A DNA stretch of 64,000 nucleotides, taken from contig OY986438.1 of the NCBI GenBank assembly GCA_963920525.1, positions 215,760,896 through 215,824,895 of the forward strand. The letters are read 5' to 3'. How positions within the stretch are numbered: position 1 is the first letter of the stretch; every line of letters begins with the position of its first letter. This document shows, piece by piece, positions 21,612 to 33,479 of the stretch. The notes beneath the pieces are model-generated. The model was not told where the DNA came from. It ran no database searches and was given only the letters and a program-made list of their open reading frames with translations. Position numbers and translations under genes: made by a program. Source of the DNA: Dichetophora obliterata. Lineage: Eukaryota; Arthropoda; Insecta; Diptera; Sciomyzidae.

Positions 21612-23073
21612 CACTCAACTTTAAAGTGCTCGTAAAGCCTTACATGACAAGCGAATACAACGAGTAAGCATCCGATCGAAAGATAATTTGGTTGGTAACA
21701 TTTATGAGTAACAATATTCGTGTAGCATGAAATAATGTTAGTAGAAATTAAAAAAAAAAAATGTGCACGACATTACCCCCCTCAAAATTTGTGGGGTAAT
21801 GTCGTGCATTGTATTGTAAAGGTATCAGAATGTGTGAAAAACGATAGGTAGTGGTTCGATTCAAGAAGATATAGCATTATTGTTTTTTTATTTATTATTG
21901 TTAATTATAAGGCAATATACACAAGTCCGAAATATGATCAAAAAATACAATTTTATGAAAAGAAAAGTGAAAATAGGCAATTTGCTATATGAAACACGGA
22001 AAGAAAAACAATATTTTTTCAAAAAGTGCTTGACATTGAGAAAAAATTTTGGAAAATTTTATTTTGATTGTAGCGTTTTGTTATGGCTTCACGACTCCCT
22101 TGGTACACTAGGGCGACCGCGTTTCCTTCCCTTTTCTTTTCTGTATAGTGCACGACATTGCCCCACATCAAATGCACGACATTGCCCCAAAGGTCGTTTT
22201 CAAGGTTGACTTCGACAAATCGGTAAAGAACAAAAATTTTTTCGATCACAATACATCTTTTTTTCGGCGGAAAATTTGCTTTAAGAAAACACTTACCTGG
22301 TATATTTTCCTGCGAGACAAATAATTTTTCTGATCCGATAAAAAAACACTTTCGTCGTCCCGAGAACGTGCGATTTTTAAAAAACGTCGCACATATTGCT
22401 CTTACTGGATATTGCTAGTATTGTATGCATGAGCTCTGTAGGTCAGTAGGCCCATACCTTACCAACGGCTGGTATATCATTCAATTTTTTATGCTAAAAA
22501 AGCCAGTGCACGACATTACCCCCTGCACGACATTATCCCCTTCTACTCTATATATAGGCGCGGGAGAAACAGTTCTTCCGTGTTTCTGAACCGATTTTGA
22601 TAATTTTTTTTAATGAAATTAGAGTAGGGAGAAAGAGTTCACTGAATATTTTTGTGACCTTTGACCTGAAATATTGGCGTTTAAAGAATATTTCTTAAGT
22701 AAAAACTAAACTATAAAAATTAGAAGAACTTGGCTTAAGAGAAAATTTTTGACATTAATACAATGTACAAAAAACATTTTTTGCTATCTCTTACGAATAC
22801 CCTAAAACTATAGCTTTTCTCAGTACAACGTGTTTTTATATGAGAAGCCCTGGTTGTGAAAAATAACGGTGTACGAACGTTTTTATGGGTAATATTTCTT
22901 AAGATATTTTTATAAAAATTTAGACTATTTTTATATCAAAATTATTGCGATAATTTGAAACTTAAGATTTTCTTAGTACAGCACATTTCTTAAAGCAAGG
23001 TCATGCCTCAGAACTAGAAAAAACGATTGAAATTTCAGAAGGTTGGTCGAATTTCGGACACAGGTGATACAAG

Positions 23074-23570
23074 TTGTTAATAAAAATGAAACATGAAATG
23101 ATACATCATATGAGAAATAAAAAAAAATGGAATTTCCAGTTTTTACTATTTTTACTACAAAATCCACTTTTGCACCATTTTCGGAAGAAACAAACAGAAA
23201 TTTGTCGAAAGTTTTTGAAAAAAAGGATTAATTGTTCGCAAAAATCTTATTTTAAAATTAAAAGTAATTTTTTTTTATTCGAAATGCCAGCAACAGGCAC
23301 TTTGAGGATTTTTAAAAAAAGTAGTTTCAACAGTTATAACTTTCTTATCCGAATTTTGATTTTTGTAATTTTTTGCAATAAATAGCTTAAGACTATGCAA
23401 TAGCCACTTGTGATGTCGTCTGTTCAATTGTGAAATTTTTGGGCTCTTGGAGATTTTTTTCGTAAAAGTATCTGAACTTGAAATTTACAAAATGTTTACA
23501 AACGATTTTTTAATGCAATAAGAAATGAAATTATTTTTTAAAAGTAAAATACAACTCTAGTACTTTAAAT
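23074..23570 (+). repeat. Segmental duplication block t
   Basis: Directly repeated at 30858-31345. Shared stretches include AAATGAAACATGAAATGATA, CACCATTTTCGGAAGAA, CCAGCAACAGGCACTTTGAG and CTTAAGACTATGCAATAGCC. In the second copy it follows block z without interruption. Confidence 0.75.
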
Positions 23571-25397
23571 TCGATTTGATGTTTGATATCTTTTTTAAAA
23601 AGAACAATTAAACTAAAACCGACATCCGTACCACTATTTTATTAATTTTAAAAATCTAGTTCACAAAATATTTTCTTTGACGCCATAGGAGAAGAGTATT
23701 CGATATGATGTAAAACTAAATTATATAAAGTGCCTTGCCAATTAATGAACTTTTAGAACTCGCTCAAGAGTCCTAATAAGAGTAATAAGAACTACGCATT
23801 TAGTTTTTAATTTAAGTGTTCTTTAAAATAAGCTAATAAAACAGTGCAGGCGATCTGATCATCATTGTAAATAAATTGATGTATAAATTACTTAAATTAA
23901 TAAAATTAAAATGTTTCTCTTAGATAATATAATAAAATAATACGTATGTAATAAGTTTTAATTTTTTGGTCACATTTGACTTTTCTGTGCATTTGCTCAT
24001 ATGTACAATATGTAATACTTACAATTATTGCAATTTTTACAAAATATTTGCTGTACCATATAAATAATATCATACTAATATTTACATTCGCTGAATAAAA
24101 ACTATATTATAGAAATTTTAAATAATGCAGATTTCAATTAATCAACTTTCGATTAATCAGATACCTGATTAGTCAAATAATTACTCAAATGATTAATCGG
24201 AATTCTGATTTCGGAATTTTGAAGAAATACTTTAAATATTTATAAGCAAACACAAAAAGTACGCGTTACGTATCAAAAAAAAATGGAAGTGCTTTTTGTC
24301 TGTATCAATATAAACGAAAAAATCTACAAAGTGTGCATGCATTTTTTATGAAAGTCATTTCAATATTATCTATAATAATGTTGCTATATATTCATAATTG
24401 TTTCGTTGAAAAATCTTTTTAATTCTTTTATAATTGTGATTATTATCAATAGTTTTTTAAATACTTATCAACAAAACGTAACATCCAACAAAAACGTCAA
24501 CACAAATAAAACTAAATTTATTGACATTAAGAGTTGTTGCTTTTCAAATCTTAACAAATTTCCCCAAACGGGAAATTGATCCTACCTTGATTAAAAATTA
24601 AAGTTTTATTTCTTAAGACATTTTTAATTCAAAACAATCAGACAGCACAAAAAAATTTCCCTTAAGTTAAGCATTTGGGAAATTTTAAAATTTTAAAATT
24701 TTAAAACAATTTTTAAATTTTTTATTTTATTCTCATTGTTGTTCGGATTTAATAATATAACATCTAATATAAAAGTTTTCATACTGCAAGAGCAAACAGA
24801 AAAGAAATACCAATGAAACGGTTTAGTTACCATATAAGCATCATGGTGACCACTTTTTAATGCTCCGTTTAATACTAAATTTGTTTTTCCATTACTTTGA
24901 GCAGTCGTAAACAGAAAATAATTATATCTCAAGCAATTCAGGAATTTGTCACTGAAACGCTGAAATTTCAACATGTTTTTCATGATTTTTTTAAAACCAT
25001 TAAAACGAGAAGTGTATATTAAAATTTGTAAATATGTTTGTAACTCTCGAGTAACACCGGATATGTCAGCTAGTGGATACTAAGGTAACAAATTTTTCAT
25101 TTTTTGACACCAATAAAATTGTCATATCTTGAAAACTATAGAAAATTTTATTACAATAAATTGTTGTATACATCGTTACCTAAAGCCAAAAAAACTATTC
25201 CAAATTCAAAATTTTAGTTTTCGACACAAATATCTTTGTTGTTTTTTCAATATATTTAATTTTTTCTTATTTTGTCCAAAAGTTCAAATAAAGTTCTTGA
25301 TAAAAATTATTCCAACAGTACCGTTAGCTAAGGATTTATAATTTTAATGTTTTTATCAAAAAAGTACAGAAATATCCTGTAAAATATTTTAAAATAT
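23571..25397. other. AT-rich intergenic DNA
   Basis: No gene seen. There are runs of AAAATTTT near 24690 and repeated GATTAATC motifs at 24140-24210. The open frame at 24693-24983 (minus) has no motif. Confidence 0.4.
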
Positions 25398-25774
25398 GTT
25401 GACTTTATATGATTTAGAAAAAATTTGAGAATAAACTGAGAAATTGACACTTCAAATCTCATCGCCCCGGTGGTGCAGTGCGTTAATGCGCGCTTGCACG
25501 GGTATCACAAAGATTTCTGATGACCCTTTTAGCAGGGCAGAAATTGTGTAATAAAATCAGCTAGTGATTTTTTCCTTTTCATATTGAAAAAACTTTGTTG
25601 TTGTTGTTTCTTTGGAAAAATTCGTTAGAACAATTAATTGTTCTAACTTTGACCTTAAGCTCAATAAACGATCTTAAACTATCAAACAACTAGAATTTGT
25701 ATTTAAAATCAAGTATGATTTAAACTATCAAACATTTAGAATTTGTATTTAAATCATATAAAGTCAACATAACA
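25398..25774. repeat. Foldback element carrying a tRNA-like insert
   Basis: ATGTTGACTTTATATGATTT at 25398 is matched inverted by AAATCATATAAAGTCAACAT ending near 25774. The family is the same as the palindrome at 35814-36061, with shared CTAGAATTTGTATTTAAAAT and AAACTATCAAAC. The left arm is much shorter than in that copy and is followed by a tRNA-like segment, so the element was interrupted or rearranged. Confidence 0.65.
25463..25565 (+). repeat. Possible tRNA-derived SINE fragment
   Basis: GGTGGTGCAGTGCGTTAATG followed by CGCGC looks like a pol III A box and D-arm. A B box is not clear. The tail GTGTAATAAAATCAG precedes AT-rich sequence. Probably a degraded SINE head. Confidence 0.35.
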
Positions 25775-26011
25775 AATATAGAGGTCATTTAGGAAAAAAT
25801 TTATTTTAAAATATAGCAAACAAAAAGTAAAAAATATGCCATAAAAAATCTTCAATAATATATCAAAGAAAAAATAAAGAAATGTCCTGTAATAAAATCT
25901 TAAAAAATATATCAACATAAATTAAAATGCTAAAAATTTTAAAATGAAAAAGCTATCATAAAAGCAAATTAAAATATCTGCAAACGCATTGACATAGACA
26001 CTTTTGCTACA

Positions 26012-26079
26012 TTTGGTAAATTGCAAGAAATCTGTTCTGCTTCACTTCTTTCATAAATCTTACAATTTACCAAATGAAG
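26012..26079. repeat. 68-bp hairpin
   Basis: CATTTGGTAAATTGCAAGA and its near-complement TCTTACAATTTACCAAATG bracket a 27-bp loop. It may be a minimal MITE remnant. Confidence 0.6.
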
Positions 26080-26109
26080 CCTAATAAGAATGAAAACAAT
26101 GCGATTGCC

Positions 26110-26344
26110 ATTCCAATAGGAAGAAACACGCAAACGCATGAAAAAATAAGCGATCTTTTTGCTCCCTTGTGCACTTAGCCGAATTGATCAAAAATGTAGA
26201 AAACAAAATGTAAACAAACATATTTTTTTTCTATAAAACGACCTTTAATCCATAGAACCCTATAAGGAAGAAAGAAGCCAACATATTTTAAACAAGGTAT
26301 CTATCTATACCTAGCTCGCATGTGTGCACACATTTTTTTTTATA
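26110..26344 (-). repeat. Segmental duplication block y, second copy
   Basis: The complement of this block matches 13677-13865, with shared TTGTTTACATTTTGTTTTCT and GATCAATTCGGCT. An extra segment of about 50 bp lies within it. It abuts the 3' end of Helitron copy B. Confidence 0.72.
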
Positions 26345-26983
26345 CTAGTATCACCTGTGGCCGAAATTCGACCAACCTTCTGAAATTTCAATCGTTTTTT
26401 CTAGTTCTGAGGCATGACCTTGCTTTAAGAAATGTGCTGTACTAGAAAATCTTAAGTTTCAAATTATCGCAATAATTTTGATATAAAAATAGTCTAAATT
26501 TTTTTAAAAATATCTTTAAAAACATTACCCATAAAAACGTTCGTACACCGTTATTTTTCACAACCAGGGCTTGTCATATAAAAACACGTTGTACTGAGAA
26601 AAGCTATAGTTTTCAAGATATCGCCATATCTTTGATGTCAATATAAAGGGAATATTTCAGAATTTGCTATTTATAAGAAATTTCACCATCGGAATATATA
26701 TTCACACATGTTACATACAAAAATTCTTATTGTAAGGTATTCGTAAGAGATAGCGAAAAATGTTTTTTATACATTGTATTAATGTCAAAAATTTTCTCTT
26801 ACACCATGTTCTTCCAATTTTTATACTTTAGTTTTTACCTAAGAAATATTCTTTAAACGCTAATATTTCAGGTCAAAAAATATTTTGTGAGTTCCTTCTC
26901 TCTACTCTTATTTCTTTAAAAAATTTGTCAAAATCGGTTCAGAAACACGGAAGATCTGTTTCTTCCACGCATATTTCTATATA

Positions 26984-28649
26984 CAGTGTTGCGCAAAACA
27001 ATAGCAACAAAATAAGTGCGCTAAAACAAAATCGTGTATCTTTTTTAATTTTGGGGACACACAAAAATGATTATAGGAATCAAAGCATATATTCATACAT
27101 CATATATAAAACAAATCAAATTCAAATTTGGTTTTGTTTTTTTTATTAAATTTAAAATTAATGTGACTACATTCAATTTGTCTGTGAGCAAAATAATAGC
27201 AACAAAACTTGAAAAATGTAAAAAGAGAACGCAAGTTCGAAGAATTATTGGTAAAAGTTCCGTTATTGTAAAGCACGTATTGTTTGTAAGTCATAAACAT
27301 TTAAGTTTAGTTTTTTTTGTGCTAGTTGTGACATTGACTGTTCCATTTATAATGGCACGTTTTAAATACTGTGAAGCTCTTAGATTACAAATTATTTCCG
27401 AATATAAAAACGAAAATTCGCAAATATCTAACGTGAAACAGTTTGATATTAATCGGTCAATAGTTTGCAGATTAATAAAGAAATATACCTTCACAAAAGA
27501 CGTAACAACGGTACATTAAAGAGGGCGACCGCGGAAAACATCGCTGCGTGATGACAGGAACATTTGTGGTGTGTTCAAACGAAATGCATTTGCCACAGCC
27601 AAAGAGGTTGTTCGGATACTTGATTTAGATATCCACCACAGCACTGTTTGAAGACGAGCCGTTGAGAACGATTTAAGAAGTTACAGACCGGCAGAGAAAC
27701 CTTTGCTTACAGCTAAGCATAAAAAACAAGGTGAGGTGTTACAATTTAAACAATTCTGTCTGAAATTGTGACAAATAGTTGCAATTTATTATTTTTTAGA
27801 CTCAGTCTTCCAAAAGAGCACCTAAATTGGACCGTTCAAAAATCGAAAACCGTTTTTTTAGCTATGAATCAAAGTTCAACTTGATTAATTAAGATGGGAT
27901 GTGCACGGTACGGCGCCACCCAGGTACACGACTTGAAGCCCGAAACTGCAAAATAAATTTTGAACACGGATGCGATGGCATTATGGTCTGGACTTCTTTT
28001 TCCTATAATGAAGTTGAACCATTTCAAAAAATCGATGGAATTATGGATCGATTTGTATATAATGACATTTTAGAAAGCAAGATGCGACCACATTCAGAGT
28101 GGAATATGTCGCTTCAGTGAACGTTTCAGCCCGATCACGACCCGAAGCACACTTCAAAGCTCATCAGAGATTACATAAGAGGCAAAGGGATTCAAGTCCT
28201 TGATTAGCCGGCACAGTCACAATGCCTTGAATCCCATTGAAAATCTTTTTGGGATTTTGAAGGTAAAAGTTTCTGGTCAAAGGTTTTCCAATCAGACTGC
28301 ACTGTATGAAGCGCTGAAACTTAATTGGGAACATATACTAATACTAACATATCTACTTTACTAGAGTTGATGCTGCTCAGATGTGCAGCGGTTATCAAGA
28401 ATAATGGATCTTACACCAAATATTAATTATGTTTCTTTTGTTTTGCTCTCAGACAAACTGAATGCAGTCACATTAATTTTAAATTTAATAAAAAAAACAA
28501 AACCAAATATGAATATGATTTGTTTTTAAATATGATGTATGAATATATGCTTTGGTTCCTATAATAATTTTTGTGTCCCTAATATTTAAAAAGATACACG
28601 ATTTTGTAGAAGCGTATCGATTTTGTTGCTATTATTTTGCGCAACACTG
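26984..28649 (+). mobile_element. Tc1-like transposon with long TIRs
   Basis: The ends are CAGTGTTGCGCAAAACAATA and its complement TATTATTTTGCGCAACACTG, with TA duplicated at 26982-26983 and 28650-28651. The inverted repeats continue for about 200 bp, through GTCTGTGAGCAAAATAATAG on the left and its counterpart near 28440-28460. The 1,666-bp length and a central DD34E-type transposase relic are typical of Tc1-like elements with long TIRs. It sits in the TATATA tract of Helitron copy B. Confidence 0.9.
27352..28290 (+). pseudogene. Tc1-like transposase pseudogene
   Basis: From ATG at 27352 the frame reads MARFKYCEALRLQIISEY and shows a helix-turn-helix (FDINRSIVCRLIKKY). It hits a stop at 27519, continues in frame with the GRPRKTSLRDDRN hook and HSTV motif, and stops again at 27649-27651. 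After a degraded middle part, another frame at 27899-28120 carries GIMVWTSFSYNEVEP and IDGIMDRFVYNDIL. Then come PDHDPKHTS (catalytic Asp region) and a broken PAQSQ..ESH/IENLF segment. Stops and frame changes make it non-functional. Confidence 0.85.
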
Positions 28650-29876
28650 TATATACCGAAATGGCTTAAAACATAGATTTGTGTACATAACTTGGGAGCG
28701 GTTTGAAATATTTGAAAATTTTTTTCACAGAAATTATTTCTTGAGCTGTAGAACTTTGTAAAAAATGTAAAAACAACATTTTGAAAAATTGAATTTTCAT
28801 CAAAAAATCATAGGGCAGCTCGGGCAGCTCGTGAATTTCGATGATAGAAACTGTTTATTGAATTATGTGTGAAAATGAGGCAATTTTTGCAAATAAATGA
28901 TATGTCATATTAAAGAATGTGAAAAAAATTTAATAATAAGAAAAACTACAACAAAAAATTAATGGAATAACGGTTAATCTTTTCTTATTTCTTCAAAGTC
29001 ATTTAATTTGTCTTTCAGACAAAGAAAATTTGTTGAAATTCGATTAAAAAATGGCTGAGATATTTGCTTGCAAATTCAAAACTTGAAATTTTTATAGCTT
29101 TTTTCTCATTCTGAGGCGATGGCCTTGCTTCAAGGAAATACGTTGTACTGAGAAGACATAAATTTTTCGAGATATTTAAATAAATTTAATGTCATTTTAA
29201 GTGGATTTTTCTTTTAACGTACTATCCGTGGAAAATATTACCAAGAAAGCTTTCCTATACCGTTATATTCCTCAACCAACGACTTTTCATACAAAAATAC
29301 GTTGTGCTGACAACATATATAGTTTTCAAGATATCGCTATAATTTTTATGTCAAAATAACGGAAATATTTCAGACTTTCCTATTTGTTAGAAATTTCACC
29401 ATCACAATATATATCACTCTTGTTGTATAAAAAAATGCTTATTGTAAATAGATGGCGTAAAATGTCGCAAGTATTTTTTGCACACCTTGTTAATGTCTAA
29501 AATTCCCTCTTACGTTATATTCTTCTATCTGTTACAGTTTAGCTTTTATTTAATAAATGATATTTTTACGCTCATATTTCAGGTCGAAGGTCACCAATCT
29601 AAAATGTAATCATTCTGTGCAGCCAGATCTTTCATTTGATATCTCATTCACCATTCCACCTCTTCCTAGCCCTGAAATTCCTTACTAAAAATACTAAAAA
29701 TAATACAAACTTTCAACGTTAATATTTCGGGTCATAGGTCAAAAATTTAAAATCTAAAATGATTCTAAAATGAGTCATAAAGGGTGCAGTACATTTCGAA
29801 TGATTTAAGTTTCATTGCCCTTATTCCAAAATTAATATCGAAAAAGTGTACGACAATATAAGATACATATATAAGA

Positions 29877-30010
29877 TTTCGCTGTTCCCAAAAGAAAACA
29901 TCGAAATTCGCTGCGCTTTGCTGCTGCTGTGGCGCTTTTGAGTGAGGTGCCAATGTCGACCCAATTTTCACAGTGAGTTGCTGGACCTCTTCTACTCATT
30001 TACTCTCTTT
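29877..30010 (-). repeat. Segmental duplication block x, second copy
   Basis: The complement of 13540-13676. The GGTCGACATTGGCACCTCAC and GCAGCGAATTTCGATGTTTT stretches are shared. It ends exactly where Helitron copy B begins. Confidence 0.72.
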
Positions 30011-30018
30011 GTAACGAA

Positions 30019-30384
30019 TGTAGCTTATTTTATCGATATCTAGCCTTATTTTCTTTCTAGGATACACCGTTTAGATTCTAAAAGCATTTGAAAGTTTTTA
30101 ACATGTTTTTTCGCCATAACTCCCGAACCATGTATAACAAGAACGATTTATATACCAAAATCTTCATAATTTACATAATTTAACTAGCCACAGGACTGCA
30201 TCCTTAGATTTTTTCTATCTTTTATAGTTTAAGAGATATAGTCGCTTGAATATTGGGTTTTGATTTTTTAGTGCTTAAAAAATGTACCCGTAAAATATAT
30301 ATAGAAAATGCTTTGCAAAGCTTAATGCTTTATTTTGGTAATGAATAAAGCTAATTTTATCGATATCTAGCCTAATTTTCCAAT
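30019..30384. repeat. Segment bounded by 35-bp direct repeats
   Basis: AGCTTATTTTATCGATATCT plus AGCCTTATTTTC (about 30027-30058) recurs as AGCTAATTTTATCGATATCT plus AGCCTAATTTTC (about 30349-30380). The 320-bp interval has no gene. It may be a tandem duplication or the trace of an insertion. Confidence 0.5.
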
Positions 30385-31345
30385 TTGAATTTGCTATATT
30401 AATTTTAAGAAATTAAATCCAAACAACCTCCAAAAACAGTTCTTCCCAATCATAGAAGTAGACAACAACGTTTAAGGTGTAGTCTGGTGGGCGAGCCTAA
30501 TTTTCAAGTTTTATTTCGGGTAGTACAAAACGAAGTAATATAATTTTTGAATTTTAAATATGGATTGTAACCATTCTTAATATATAACACTTTTAACGTA
30601 ATATTTTAAACATGTTTTTGTTATTTTTACATATAGCAAAATTATTAGTTCCATGTAACCGAGAAAGTCTTGCTGAAAATTGTATTCATGGATTACTTTC
30701 TCGCTTACGAAACGCATTATTTTTAAACAAAGGTATTCAAAAGACAAAAATACCTTTAAATACAAGACAAAAATTAAGTACATATAAATTGTAAAATTTT
30801 TTTTAACAGTTTCTTAATTTTTTAAAAAGTCAAATATTATTTTTAAGTATTTAATAATAGTTATTAAAAATGAAACATGAAATGATACATCATATGAAAA
30901 AAAAAAAATACAATTTCAGATCTTTACTATTTTCACGACAAAATCAACTTTTGCACCATTTTCGGAAGAACCAAACAGAAATTTGTTGGAAGTTTTTTTA
31001 AAAAAAGGTTTATTGTTCGCAAAAATCTTGTTATAAAATTAAAAGTAATTAAAGTTTTTTCTAAATGACCTTGTTAGATAGAATCAACATAAAAAGTAAT
31101 TTTTTTATTCGAAATACCAGCAACAGGCACTTTGAGGATTTTTGAAAAAAAGTCGAGTTTCAACAGCTATAACTTTCCTATCCGAATTTTGATTTATGCA
31201 ATGTTTTGCAATAAATAGCTTAAGACTATGCAATAGCCACTTGTGATGTCGCCTGTTCAATTGTGAAACTTTTGGGTTCTTGGAGAATTTTTTCGTAAAA
31301 TTATCCAAACTCGAAATTTACAAAATGTTTACAAACGATTTTTTT
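30385..31345 (+). repeat. Segmental duplication blocks z-t, contiguous (empty Helitron site)
   Basis: 30385-30857 equals block z (14240-14879) and 30858-31345 equals block t (23074-23570), in the same orientation. They join at AATAA|TAGTTATT, the site that Helitron A occupies in the other copy. A small insert of about 50 bp near 31040-31090 (CTAAATGACCTTGTTAG) relates to the flank of the palindrome family at 35.8-36.1 kb. Confidence 0.75.
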
Positions 31346-33234
31346 TATTGCAATAAGAAAATTTATTCATTATTTAAAAGTAAAGAAAAGTCGATTTCAT
31401 TATTCTCTGCAAAAAATACAATTTATTCGAATTGTTATTTCAGTTTTTTTTAAATATCCTATTCAGTTATCTATGTTATTTTAAATCTTAAAACTTTTTA
31501 CCTTTTTTTTTGTAAACCATTTATTTTATGAGCTATGTGAGGATGTTTTGTCTGTAATTAATTTTGTAAATTAAGTATCGCATTCTTTTATGGCCATCAT
31601 ATTAACTTTATTTATAGTTACGACGATTTCGCATTTCAATTTGAGAAATGTTGCTATTGAACGAAATAATATACATTTTGCGTCAACGCTGCATGGCACC
31701 AACCACTGTTTACAAACGATTTGAAGTGGTTTGCTTGACGCACAGTGGGTGGAATTGCTCGTAAATGTATCTTCTTATCTCTGCGCTATGCTGCATTTAA
31801 TTGCTCTCATTTTGTTTTCTCATTCTTATCGAAGGCGACATTAAAAGAATCCTTGTTGAAAAGCGTCGTAAAGGATTCATTAAGATTTAAGTGGTTGAAT
31901 GAGCAGTGTAAAAACAAGACACAACATTGGCGCCATTTTTCCCCTTCATAATTTTGAGAAATTATTTTTGGACAGCTGAAATAGTTTTTCTAGTGGACCA
32001 ATAGGAAGCCAGACTAAGATGTTTGGTTTAAGGCTTTGAAAAGAAGGTAATTTTTACATGTTTAATTGCTTTGTCCGTTCAATGTTTCATTTGACGTTTT
32101 AGTTAAATTCGAATCCCAAAACTACACATGAAGGACTTGACAAAAATTCACATTTTTATGGACTTATCTCTAATTGTACTTCTTTCCTGCCATCATTCCG
32201 CCATTTTCCCGCCATGTTATTATATTCTAAACAAAAAACTGCAAAAATTAAGTTGAGCGTGAACGCCACTCGTCTTTCATATTTCATGTTTGTTCCATCA
32301 TCAACAGTGTCCAAAACTAACTCGAACGCACGCTCGATTCAATAAAATTGGCCAAACGACTATCTCTGCATCGGCTGACAAACACAAAACAACAATAACA
32401 ACAACAACATCGAATTTCACATTATCATGATAAAAAGCGAAATTTACGCCAAGCAAAGTCATCATAATTTATTAGTTCTCATCCACAAAGGACTTTGCTC
32501 GACTTTGACTCCAGGACACCCTGCGCAGCGACGTGTGTCGAGTGTTTTGATTTGTAACGTTTGTCACTTCATTATTATGCGATATATTATTACTATATAA
32601 TAAACAAGGCCAAAATCTCGGCGGTTGAGCAGCCAAGGCAGCTAATACGACGAGTGGATGAATACGATTATGTGGGGAGGAAAAGGAGGAGGAGGAGGCG
32701 GCCTGTCTGAAAGTTATGATGATGACTCAAATCTAAGTTAGATTCTGTAATAGTTTTTATTCTCGCTTTCATTTTTCACTAATACTGCTCACATCATTTC
32801 CGGTCGAATTTTATTGTGTGTGACCGGAAGTAAGGATGTACATTCATATAGTTAATAACAAAGCCAAATGATCCAGAGAAAAGAAACGATACTTCCAACG
32901 CCATAGAGCATCAAGAGTTAAAAAAAAACATACCAGCGAATATTGAATATAGGTATGTAGCAACATTTGGTATAATATTGCTTTTCAATTCTTTATAACT
33001 GTAATACTCGTATTATTGAAGTTTTTTCTTATTATTATTTTTAAATATCAATATTTCTTGTTATTTTCATTACATAATGCTACACCGATCAACACCCATT
33101 GAAATACCCTGCAGTGTAAGACTATAATCAGCGATGAATCATCACTAGATTACTAACTAGTCCAAATCAAACTAGTTCATGTTTAGACACAATTCACCAG
33201 TTGCGTTACTTGTTTGACTCCACTCTAAAAAAAA
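31346..33234. other. Low-copy host DNA with a GC-richer island
   Basis: No open frame with protein features. At 32230-32720 the sequence is more complex and GC-richer than its surroundings, with CAACAACAACAAC runs, a GAGGAGGAGGAGG purine tract at about 32685 and several CpGs. Such islands can be 5' UTRs or enhancers of a host gene, but nothing here proves it. Confidence 0.35.
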
Positions 33235-33259
33235 TTAAAAAAAAAAAAAGAAAGATCTT

Positions 33260-33400
33260 AAGAAATGTTGAAACAAAGATTGCTCGCGGCTCCAATTCTG
33301 GCATACTTTTTCCAGCATTTCGGCCGGTATCTCACCAATGGCAGCTGTAATGTTGTTTTCCAGGGCTGCAATTCGTACTGCAAGATACAAAAATTCTTTA
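33260..33400 (-). pseudogene. mariner transposase C-terminal relic
   Basis: The minus strand encodes ALENNITAAIGEIPAEMLEK followed by VCQNWSRE. It resembles the C-terminus of the mariner-like transposase at the start of the window (LEINIRRIIGEIRPQMLRK then VCENW). No TIRs are visible nearby, so it is a short internal relic. Confidence 0.6.
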
Positions 33401-33479
33401 ACTTGATTTTGTAAGGGAGGGAGGTACATACAAAGATTTACCGATCTTAACAAAAATTCGTCAGAATGATAGTCAAATA

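Larger units (their letters stand above)
16069..22548. mobile_element. TA-flanked DNA element with TGCACGACATTACCCC repeats
   Basis: The ends are GAGTAGAGGGGGTAATGTCG at 16069 and its near-complement ending CCCCTTCTACTC at 22548, flanked by TA at 16067-16068 and 22549-22550. The equivalent place in Helitron copy B lacks this element. Removing the retrotransposon inside leaves about 960 bp without a transposase. Seven copies of TGCACGACATTRCCCC occur, in both orientations (16079, 21764, 21793, 22149, 22173, 22507, 22524). They resemble subterminal transposase-binding repeats. TA duplication suggests, but does not prove, Tc1/mariner-type mobilisation. Confidence 0.75.
14880..23073 (+). mobile_element. 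Helitron copy A, interrupted by nested elements
   Basis: The element occupies a site that is uninterrupted at 30857/30858, inserted between A and T without duplication. The 5' end here is TTTTATATATTAATAAG (the other copies begin TC). The 3' end is GATACAAG, against GATACTAG in copy B, so it has lost the exact CTRR terminus. About 10 nt before the end is a short hairpin (GGTCGAA, T, TTCGGAC). Without the nested insertion (16069-22550) it is about 1.7 kb. It has no Rep/helicase gene, so it is non-autonomous. Internal sequence includes two CAGTACAACGT-type repeats. Confidence 0.75.
26345..29876 (-). mobile_element. Helitron copy B with canonical ends
   Basis: Read on the minus strand it starts TCTTATATATG at 29876 and ends GGTGATACTAG at 26345, between host A and T. 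The 3' hairpin GGTCGAA-T-TTCGGCC lies 10 nt before CTAG, exactly the layout of Helitron 3' ends. The site is contiguous and empty at 13676/13677. Excluding the Tc1 insertion it is about 1.86 kb. There is no Rep/helicase gene. It is the same family as copy A and the fragment at 5482-5744. Confidence 0.82.

Noticed and set aside
22973..23385. Frames near the end of Helitron A and block t
   Set aside because: Repeat sequence present elsewhere in the window with stops; no Rep or helicase motifs.
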